A stretch of DNA of 64,000 nucleotides from Promerops cafer. Lineage: Eukaryota; Chordata; Aves; Passeriformes; Nectariniidae. Each line of letters opens with the position of its first letter. The stretch's first letter is position 1. The notes beneath the pieces are model-generated. The model saw only the letters and a program-made list of their open reading frames with translations, was not told where the DNA came from and did no database searches. This document shows, piece by piece, positions 12,101-24,100 of the stretch. The stretch covers positions 81,873 to 145,872 of the forward strand of contig VZSE01008498.1 in the NCBI GenBank assembly GCA_013398275.1, in the 5' to 3' direction. The translations under genes and the position numbers were made by a program.

Positions 12101-15100
12101 CAAAACCAGTGTGTTTTTTCATTACTCTCTAAGCAGTTCAAGTTCTACCACAGAAACTTTTTCCAGATGAGTTATTGTAACATTTCCTCTCAAAATGGTC
12201 TTTTAATGAAAGTGCAGACTATGATCACAAGTTACTCTTGGAAAGGAAGTCCAGAATGTATGAGGGCATGCAATAAATTAAGCCACCTTCCTTTAACATA
12301 CACTGTCTACAAATAATTTTTTCTGAAACTTTATTCACAAAAAAAAATTTTCTTAAATTCTTTTCTGCAAAATATTATTTATTAAGCAATAGCTCCATGC
12401 TGCTTTCCTACTTACTTTCTAAATCTAGTTTCCCATTTTAATGCAAACACACAAAGCATACTAGGGCTGCTGAATGTCAAATCTGATCATGGGCAAATGT
12501 TTACAACTGAGTTGCCAGACATTCATATATATTGAATCAAGTACACGGCGCACGTGCGCACACACACAAAATCACTGTAACATGTGAAACTTCACTTACA
12601 ATTAGAGAAATACCAATATGCACAGCAGGAGGGTCTGGGAAAACATAACATTTGCAGCACAGAAAAAAAAAAGATGGCCAAGGGAAAAAATAATTTCAGT
12701 GTCTAATTTAATGGAAGTTTTTAGGGACTGGAGGAATCAACTCTGTATTTTATTCTTAAATTAAAACAACAAGCAGCTAAACAATTTCCTTGAACAGGTC
12801 AGCACTGTTAAGAGAATTTACAAATATGTTCTGTTTTTCTGCTGGCCAAACATGGTAAATCACAGACACAGACTGTCAGCCCAGAGTCACTCTGGACAAA
12901 AAGAAGGGTTTCTATTCAATTCTGTTTACCTGCATGCTTCACTGCTTTCAGTGTTTTCTGTATTTCCCCCCATCTGATTATTAGTTTTAGATCCATTTTC
13001 CTGCTTGGGCTCCTGTTGATCTTCTGGCAGTAGCAGCAAGGCATTTCTTAGACAAATCGCTGCAAACTCCATGCTGGCTACAGGTATTGCTGAGGACTGC
13101 CCATCACTTAAAGAGACACAGAAGTTGACCAATAAGTAAAAAATGCTAAAAATACTGAATTAATTATACTAAATTAAAAATGAAAGCAGAGCTCCAGAAA
13201 TATCTGAATGCACAGAAAACTTCACCCTAAAAATGTTAAATAACGTTTTAATATACTAAATTTAATTTATGAGGATGTAGTATCTTGTTATTTTTACATA
13301 TTGAAAATACATCACGATGCCCAAATAGATTCAACCACGTAATTTCTTGATTTCACTTACTGAAGTTTTATGGCAGAGCAACTAGATTCTTCCTGTATTT
13401 TTCGAAAGTGGATTACTGAAAATAGGTATTTTTAAGTGAGAGAAAGAGGACAGATTTAGCTATCTGAAAATAAAAATTTCAGATAAATTTTAAGCTTTAA
13501 TGCTCATCTTACAATAAACACACAGTTAAGCCCTCTGCTGGCTATCACAGAGGAGGCACAAAATGATGTTTAAGATTCACCAAGCATTTTAGCATTCCTC
13601 TCTCTTCACTACATGAATGAATAGTTATTCCATAACAGTTTTAAAATCTCTGATAGACAGATATATATCCTTAACAAAGCTATAAAAACAAAGTAAGTAA
13701 CCCATGGAAAACATACTCACTTATAAACAACATTCTGTATGGACTGGGATGCTAGGACTATCTTACGGTGGTAGCCTTGACCTACTATTGATTGCACAAT
13801 TCCCTTTTTGCTGGGAAGACCTTTAGTCTCTTGTTCTGATGTCTAAAAGGAAAAAGGAAAAAAAAAAGAGCTTAAATATCAAGGCTATTGAATGAGAGCT
13901 TGACAAAATAAGTGAAGGCTGAAAGAAGACCTTGAACCCTGCTAAAATATAAGAATTATGGGTACAGTTTTAAATCTGAAGTACAATGAAGGATCAGGCA
14001 CCTTCTATTGTCTTTGTGTTGCAGAGGGGTTTTATTGCACACAGTGTAAGCACAGATTAGTTCTGACAGCTTGTCTGATAGCCTACTGACCTAGTTTCTC
14101 CTCTGTTTTGAAAGCAAAAGAACAATGAACCAAGTCATATTAAAAGAACTGACAGGATACCTAAAAAGAAATAATTTGATCTGCCAAATAACATTCAGAC
14201 TTGGCACTGTAATGCTTGCCATCTTCTCTCCCTGCTTACACAGCACTCAAAACGCTCTTTGGAAAAGCTGCTCCCAAACTGTTCCATGGGGAGCACAAAG
14301 CTGAACAACAACATATGCAAAGATACATTAAATTAACTTGTTTAATGGATTGTTGAGTATGCAGATGCATTCTGGGGGTCAAATGAACTTAAAATACCCT
14401 AATTGTCAGCCCCAAGAATTATCTCTACCCCATGTTTACTGGGGTTTGTTTGGCTGTTTTACCATGAGCACCTTAACTTCAGTAAGTTTAGTGAGTGATG
14501 GTGCAGTTTTAAGAAAAAACTTATCCTAAATCTGGACTTTCAGTAGCTATCACTTCTCAAAAAATTTATCAGTAAAAATAGATTTGGCAGTATATGCTAC
14601 TATTGACAAAGTAGCATATACTGCCAAATAAAAAATACATACACTGAGTTTGGATATTTCAAAAAAGGTGTTTGAAATGGAGGTGTTTAAAAGGGAATCT
14701 TCTTCTACTTATATTTTATAAACTAAAATACTAAAGTGGTTGAAAATTAGCTTCAGTGAAATTGCTTTTCTGCATGGTGTTCAAAGCATAAATATGAATC
14801 CATGCTTAGATATAAAGGAATATTACTGCAAATTGAGTTACAAGGTCAAATTAAACATATTATTGACTTTAGGGCCTCACTTGCCATGTTGCAAATCTAA
14901 CAATTTAAAGACACTTTCTCTTTGTCTTTAATATTAATAGCATCCAAAGTTAATTTTTTTTCTTTTAAGATTACAAATTTAGGGAACAACAAGCTGTTTT
15001 TTTGACAGGCATTCAAGCTCTCTGGTATACCACACATTATCATGACTGTAGAGGAAGAAAGCCTCAGGAACCTGGCATAATCCAGCACTTTGGCTAGTCT

Positions 15101-18100
15101 GCAGTAAATAGGGAAGTGCTCCAATAAGGATCTGTATTTCCCTTTTCCAGACCACTAAACACTGTCCTTGTAAATGGAATCCTAGCTTTGGATCTTTGCC
15201 ACAAAACACTGATCCACTCTCATACTCAGATTTTCACTAGAGATGATCATATGTGTCTTCTTTATCTATGTGTGACTTGTACCCAGTAGGATTGATACAG
15301 AAAATTGCAAAATTAGTATGAAGAAAGCTGTCCTTCCTGCATTTGCTGATTTACAGAATCACAGTCAGTCCAGTTTTGACCCAACACTCTTGAATCTTCA
15401 GTGCTCTGCCTCTGAAATCTGTATACAAGCAAACCTCTGCTATAAAGTTGTATCTTTCTTAAGTTCTCTGAAATAGAGATACTAAAATATTGAGTACTAT
15501 TCAAATTCCCAAGGGAAACGTTATTAATTTTGTATTTGGATAGTGTGCAGTAAAAATTGCACAGAGGCCACACAGAGAGGAAAAATAGAGAATTCAAGGG
15601 TGGGGGGGAAATAGAGTGAATATAGCTATTTGTTCAATTCATCCCACACATATGGGCATATTGTAGGAATAACTGCATAGGATCATGCAATTACAGATTA
15701 CATCATCACTCCCCCACACTTAAGGGGTGAATTACAGTTTTATAGGGAATCAAGTACAGTGTATCTTAATTTCACAGACATACTACTGAGGTCCAGTTTT
15801 TTCTTCTAAGAGCATACGATCCTGTCCTCAGCCCTCTGAATTTTATCATATGGGTTTATCCTAAACATACATGGATCAACAGCTTGAAAACAAGATGTCC
15901 CAGAGGACATGCAATATGCCTGCCATCAGCAGCTTTCCACAAACTTTGCCAGGAGAAGAAGGTGAAGACTTAGCAATTAGAGATTCAGTTTCCCAGCAGG
16001 TGTGATCCCAACAGCTTCAGGATGGAGAAGGCTGATCTCTGCTTCCTCAGCCTCTTGTCACTTTTGGGCTACCCACACTAAGAAGTGTCACCCTGCTTTA
16101 TCTCTAGTGGACAATGAGTGAAGAAACAATGAAACTTCAGATGAGCTTTGGCTGCATGAAGAGAAAAAGTCCACATGCAAAGAGTTCCCTTCATCTGTTG
16201 CAGCTCCAGATTAGACACATAAAAGTACACATACACAAGAAATAATTAATCTGGATTTATGGAGGTGTTACAACATCAGGCCTTCAAAATACACAGTTAA
16301 CTCTAGGTATTAGTTCTCTTTCTGTAACCACATGCCATTCTTTAGAAGAATTTTCTAAAGCTACTTACCCCTTTATTGGCAGCAATGCAGCATTCTGCTA
16401 TTCTCAGCCACAGACGAGGGTTTGAGTGATAAACCTGGACTGCCTCAATCAGGCATTCAAAGGCAGCTAAGGGCCTCCCAATATGCAAGAGCTGAATTCC
16501 ACAGTTATAGAGCAACTCATATCGTTTGTTAGTCAGTAGTGTACACATGGGTCTCCCTGAAAATTTTTTACCTGCAGAAAAGGATTACATCATATTGGAT
16601 GTGCAGCTCAAGAGAGCACAAAATTCTAAGAGGAAGAGGGAAGCTGTGAGAAACACCCCAAAGCTACCAAAACCCCCTCTCACTGCTGAAATCCACTAGC
16701 CTCCCTCTGTAAGTTTCTTTCATACCAAAACTGATTTCAAAGACAAATTAATTGTATTCTTAAATAAAGACTGAAGTACATTAAAAGCTAACCTCATATG
16801 TTCCTTATCACACAAGCTAAGTGTTATACAATAATACTGAATCCCAGATTTGTGAGAATACACATCTACACACGTTTCAGAGAATACAGATTCCAGAAGA
16901 AAACCACTTTGCTGTTAACAAGCATAAAACGCTTTCTGTCTTGACATTAATACCTAAGGCTGCACTTAGGTCCAGGGGAGGAATAGGAAAAACAATAAAA
17001 TGCCTGATAGTGAGTATATTTTAAAGAAAACGGGAAATGAAAACAACTGTAACTTCATCGTGAAATGATGAAGACTGAGTGATGAGGCCCTCTATAGTCA
17101 GATAGAAGAGGTCTCACATTCACAAGCCCCGGTCCTGTTCTCTGGGACAACAGAGAAGGGCATAAACAATCCAGGAGATTCCTGGAATGTGTTTATGATA
17201 ACTTCCTTCTCCAAATGTTGAAGGAGCCAATGAGGACAGGACCTCATTCTCACCAACAAGGAGGGGCTGGTTGGGACCCTGAAATAGTGGAGTTAAAGAT
17301 CCTTAGAACAGCAAGAAGTATGCACAGCAAGCTCACTACACTGGACTTCAGGTGAGTAGACTGGCATCTTCGGGGGTCTGATCAGTACAATACCATGGGA
17401 TAAAGCCCCAAATGGAAGAGGAGCCCAAGAAAGCTGATTAATATTCAAGGATCACCTCTCCCAAGCTCAGGAGTGATGCATCCCAACAAAGAAGTCAGGC
17501 AAAAATGCCAGGATGCCTCCTGAACAAGGAGCTCTTGGACAAACTCAAACACGAAAAGAAAGCCTACAAAGGGTGGAAGCAAGGACCAGTAACCTGGGAG
17601 GAATACAGAGAAACTGAGCAACCAGGGATCAGGTTGGAAAGCTAAAGCCCTGACAGGATTAAATCTGACCAGGGACAACAGCAAAATCTTCTATAGGCAT
17701 GTTGGTGACAAAAGGAAGACTAGGGAAAGTGTGAGCCCCCTCCACAAGGAAACAGGAGACCTGGTTACCCAGAATATGGAGAAGGCATCCTTCATGCCCT
17801 GATGATTCTACACATTGTCAGCAGGACCATAAATAACCTATGGAAAATAGGTCACAAAAACCTTTTTTTTTGTCATACCTCCCTAACTGATGGACAAAGT
17901 CTATAAATGAGAGAGAAGTAATTGTCCCAGCACCATGGTACATCAAGAAAAACAAAAAAATAAAGAACATATTTAATCATCATCATGAATTTCTGGTAAC
18001 AGCAACTATATTCTCACATCAGGTTATCATCAAAATTCTCACCCCTCTGACCCTGCCCTCCACAAAGAAATGGAGGGGGAATTTTGCTGATAATTACTCA

Positions 18101-21100
18101 AACCTTCTGTTCTCTATTTCCTAGATATGCCAACCCCTCTTCCACCACCTGTTTTAATCTCTTGCTTACCTGGATCTGAGCTGCCCGTTCCCAGCTGTGC
18201 ACATGCATTATCATTTTCTTGCAAGGCTTTTTTAAAGTAAAAAATTCCTAAATTGTGCTTTCCCATTGCAAAGTGGATGCAGCCAAGATTGTTCCAGAAC
18301 ATACACCTTAAGCATTCACCTGAGAGAACAACAAGACCATTTTCAGAAAGTGAAGGTTGTTGCTAAGCCCATGAAATGCTCCAACCACTTTCTCATGGGT
18401 CAGCATATTATAGCAGTCTATTACACATGTTTTTCAGTGAGATGTTCATGGATGATGGTGTTATATCTGATATGACATACATATACATTTATGCCAACCT
18501 AATCATACAAGCAGGAAATGGACTCTTCTTCCTAAATATATGTTCAGGTAACAGTGTGAGAGGTTTTTTTCTAAATAATAAAGGACAAAAAATTAAACTT
18601 TTCACTTATCTGCTGGTGACAGGGTTAACATGGATAAAAAAGACAAAAGAAAAAAAACCCACTCTAAAAATCCAAATAACCAGACCATTAGCAAATTAAA
18701 CAGACATTATTTTAGTCATAGCCTAGGGAAACTACTGAGTGAACATTATACTGTGCAAAAAAGCTAATGCAAAGAAGTTATATGACAGTAAAGCTTTCAA
18801 AAAAATTTTAAATCATGAAGAGAACTTTAAGTATAAAAACTGCCAGAGAGGTCTCAATTCTAGCTCTAATAAGTTGCCTTTTGATTCATTTATTGATTAA
18901 GAGACTGAATTATGAGCCTTGCAAATATAACACAGCTTCATTAATCCATTTTCATGGACAATCACAGCCTTCTGTAGAAGAATGTTCAATGAAAATCACC
19001 ACAGTATTATGTGAAAGAGTACAAGAAGAAAGATGAAACACATCCAGCATATAAACCCACAACTTTCAGAGCTGACACTGTTAAGTAACCATTAATTTCC
19101 TTAAAATTGATATCAACAAGTAGTCCTATTATACTAGACACTGAAGTACCTGCAGGATGAAGGGGTTTTATTTTACCTGTTTTCATGAAGCCTGGATGTT
19201 CAGCAATGTTGGCACTGTTTAAAAGTTTGACAGCTTTACGGTAATTGCCTCTCAAATACTCAAAATTACTCTTAAGAAAGAGAGAAGGAGCTGACTGTGA
19301 AGGAGAAAACAATAGTTACCTCTTGGTTAATGATTTCTACTGCTAGTGTTAGATCACTTCACAAACTTGCCTCTGCTGCCATTTAAAAATAAATGAGTTT
19401 AGGGCATAATACTTTCCAGAACTCTGTCATGAACTTTAGAGAACCCTGTCATGGAAATGGAAGAGCAAAGGATCTCTAACCTGTCTTTTAATACCTTCCT
19501 CCCCACACTTCCCCTCCCTGCAGAGTTCCTTGTAGGCTGTAATCTTCCTGGTCTGCCACCAGAGACCTCATGATCCAGAAGGTTTTCTGTTAAACTTGCT
19601 TTCCAGCAAGACATAAGCCTCCAAAATGTCAACAAAAAGAGAAAAAAAACCAACCCCAAAAAATGCCCACATATCCCAGAATTAATCTTTTATGAACTGG
19701 TTTAAACTACCAATTATATCAAAGTTTGTAATAACATCTATAGCAAACGAAAACTTATTTCATTTCAATTATAAAGAATGCTGAACCTGTTCATTATATA
19801 GTGTTTCACTGTTATTTTGGCACCACAAAGCATATTTTTTTAGCAACTGAAAACAACACAAAAAAATTTGTTACATTAATTACATTTGCAAAGAGATTAC
19901 AAATCCAACTGATTACATAAAGAATTACTTCAGACATCCACCCTCAATAAGACCTTTTTTTGTAAAGAACATTAGCAAATTCAGTTTTAAGATAGAGAAC
20001 ACATCTAAATTTGAAAAGCAACAGTCTTAAGAATACTTACATTCCCAGCTGTATTCATAACAGATTTGATCTCCCTTTTGCATGCCTTTAATGACTTCAT
20101 CTGGATATAGGCTCTCACCTTATACTGTTAAAAAATTAAATTTGTTAAATAATATGCAATAATTTCTGCAGGTTTGCAAGACAAACTGTATCTAGATATT
20201 TACTGCAGAATATTTTATATACATCTTTAAAATAGGTAGCAAAAAGTTATTCAAAAGGTCTTCACAAAAAAGAAATTCTATTCAGACTTTAAACACCACA
20301 TTTATAGGGTTTGTATGTACAATAAGCAGATTAACATTTTTTTCAATGGTCAACAGCTGCTCTATATTCAAACACAGACACAAGCACTTAAAATGACAAA
20401 CTAATTAAAATAATCTACCATCTTAATACCAGACATTTATCTACTAAACTGAAAACACCAGTAAGTGAATGCTAATAGAGAAGCACTCTGATTCTTCACA
20501 TTATTTTTCAACAGAACAGTACAGTGAAATAAAACCTCAGCTGATTTAGACTGTTGGAGGTTGAACAGACAAATTCAATGCAGCGAACTGCCATGTAAAG
20601 AAATTATTATAACACACAGAGACTGAAATGGTGGTGGTGAGCAGGTGGTGTTAGGTCAGTTTTTCCTGTACATGGATCTTAGAAAAAGGAAGCCTTAGAT
20701 AAATTCATTTTTTGTTTTACAACAAGGAGAGAGAAAGCACCATAATTTGGGTTGAAGTAGTTTTGAAGGAGATGACATTCAGATTTAAAAAACCCTTGAA
20801 ATAATGAAAACCCTTTAAATAAATAACATGCAGACCCTTACCTGATGTATCTTAGATTTAGCAACTTCTATTAAAGCTCCACTTTCAGCTTTTTGATTTG
20901 AGGAATCTTTATTGGTATTATTACCAGACTGTCAAACAAAAAAAGGAAGCATTACTGTTAGTCACCTTTTAAATTCAGTTGACAGATTCAACTCACATGA
21001 AGAAAAGTAAGTATTTAATAGTATTAATAATAATATAGTTTTGAGTTAATATCAAAATGTACACATCCCACCAGAAACTAACTTGAGTTTAACAATCAAA

Positions 21101-24100
21101 ATCCACGAACCATAGCAGCCTATGAAGAGCTGAATTCCATACTAACATTGGTGTTACACTATGTTGCTCTGCAGTTAAGAAGAATTCTTTTGCCTAGAAG
21201 GATGACAAGCATGTTCTAGAGTACCTCTTTAATACTTCCTTCAGTAGAATTACTATATACTTTAAGAGAATATTTTATCTTAAGTGTGACATTCCATCAA
21301 CAGGAAAACATTGAAATGCCCTCTCTTCACTTCCAAGCCACCACTGATTCTACTGATTTTTCCAAAAGGTACATGAAGGATTTCATTTGGAAGCATGCCT
21401 CATACTTTCAGATACCATGTAAAAAAGATACTCAATTTTCTATGCTATGCAACTGCAGTTCCTCTGACACTGACTTCCCTTTCAAACTTAGGGTCTCATA
21501 TGGTTATAATCAAAGACAAACAATATTTGACCCTGGTGACAACTGCCTTTCCAATGCAAGTCTCTGAAGAAAGACTCATCTTAGCTCCCTGGAGTAAGAG
21601 AAAAGGGTGAAAGAGAGGGAATAAACAGCTGCTGTACACAATTAACTCAGTTACTAACATATTTAAGCTGCTGTCTAAAGTTACAGGTGATCTAACATAG
21701 TCTTATAATTCAAAAGTCTTTTAAGATACTAATTTTGAATTGAGCTAAAGCATACTTCTGATAAAGATTCAATGGCATTTGTATGATTTTAAGCTTACCT
21801 CATTTTTTCCATTCTTGCTGTTGTTGTTGCCCTGTGAAATCATTTTTTCCAGAACAGCGAGCAGATGCAAGGCTTTCTCAGCTTGGTAAGTTAACAGGTA
21901 TAAGTCTACAAGCAAGAAGCACACAGCCTGGGCAAACTTCTCTTCTGTGAAAAGCAAAGAAGAAAAAATTGTTTTACAGCTCTAATACCAATCCCTCCAA
22001 ACATGGATGGAAAAAAAAATTACTATAAAGCGCCATCTATGCAACATTATGAGAAAAATCAATATATTACATAAGAAAAAATAATGCAGCTGTGTCCAAC
22101 CCCCAGCTAAGTACATACACTGAAAAGAAAGCTTATTTATTCAAATGGCATCAGCATAAAAGCACAGACTAAAGACAGCTTAACAAGTATTTCATGTTCA
22201 TAGATTCTGAGAACTGATCTAAGCATATCAGCACCAAAGTTGCAGCAGCTAAACAGACAGAGCCATATGCAGATGTAGAATCCCACAGAACTCAAAAAGA
22301 TTCTGTACAAACACATCTCTGTTCAGCTGACTTCACAGAGTAGGTCCTAATTATGCATATCGAAAACAGGGAGGAATTGAAGCAGAAACACAGCATTTAA
22401 TTTACTGAGACCCACACATATACATCCTTCAGCCTTCTCACTTATAAAATTTAACAAGGATTATGAAATTATTTCATACAAGTTTGGAAATTCCACTACA
22501 CAAGGTATCATAGCTCATAAAAGTTGCAGACTTGTATTCAGATTTAAGCACATACAATTATGTATTATCTAATAAAGGTATTTAAAAATGAGTGCCCTGA
22601 AAAAGACACCCACCCATGAAGTTGCATGATGACTCAAAACATTAGATTTAACATTATTTCATTAGCTTGTACATATTATTTACATAAATACCATCTCAAG
22701 TTGAAGAAATCCATTTCAGTTTCATAGCACTTGCCTGCTAAAGCTCTCTGAAGCACCTTCCCCCAAATTCGTTTGTTGTCCTTGATATAAGCAAAACATA
22801 TTCCTCATTCCAAACCCTACCTAATTTCTTAAAACCATATTAGACAAATTACAAATCACCTGTCTGATAGTGAAAAAGACTGAATTGTCTTTCTGTAGTT
22901 CTTGAATGAACAAGATTCTTCTTTCTGCCTACATACCAAAAGGCTCTATGAACTGGTACAGCTTCTCCCCAACGGATATAGCCTCAGTATACTGACGCAG
23001 ATGGTACAGGATAACAGCTTGATTGTAGTACAGCATACTGTTCTCAACATCATCCAAACCATCCATTTCTTCAACAACAGAGTGAACCTGAAAAAACCCA
23101 CTCGTTTCCTTAAACCTTCAGTTCCTATGATTTTAAAGTACCAGGTATTTTTAAAAAAAAATCCTCCAAAGCTATGAATTTCTCTAAAGGTAAATTATAA
23201 CTTACTGACCTAATAAACTTCATTGTTGTTGCACTTTAACACAGCAAAAAAACATACAATGAAATAGAAAATTGTCAATTGGGTAGTAAAGTAATATTTT
23301 CACTTTTTTATTATTTCAGAAACTATTCCACATTAAGGAACTTTCTGCTGAAAGAACATAGCAGGTCCTTCTATTGTTATAATCTCAGACCAATTTCAAC
23401 AATAGTTAAAAACACAACTACAAAAACCATCCTACAAGATTAAACTGACTCAGATGTTTAAAAGGAATGTTACTTTTTTATTTTATTAAATCTACAGGGC
23501 AAGGGGCAGAAGTTTACTCCTACCTCACTGAAAGATCCCACCACCATGAATAGCACTCAAAATCAAGTACCATGTCAATACAGTTGCATTACCTGGTTTT
23601 TCAGCTGGTTAAGAGTTTGTCTCAAGTTGTCTGTGGTAGTCTGATTACTTTTACAGAACTCTGCAACAGCAGTATTCAAAGTTATTTTGTAGTCATCTTT
23701 GTTTATGTCTTGAAGGGTATTTAGGTGTTGTAAACAAGCATCATAGTTTCCAGCCTGTAAATTGCACACATACCAGAAGCATGCATTAGAAGATAGTCTT
23801 TCCTTTATCAATACAAGTGAACTAAATGTCTATACACATACTTCATTATTTATGCAGATTAACATGGATGAGAAGCAAGTCTAAATGTTGAAGCCGTATC
23901 CAAACTTCAAAAATAATTTGGTGGAGTAAGGACAAATTAAGTAGCTGATTATTATAAACAGATGTTTCCATGAAAAGTGTTATTCTCATTTCTCTTATCA
24001 TATTAAGTTTCAAGATTCTGTTTCCTCAGTTTTCATAATCTTTCCCCATTGCATGAACACTGTGCAGCTGCAGTTGCTTATATGAGTTCCAGCCCAACAT

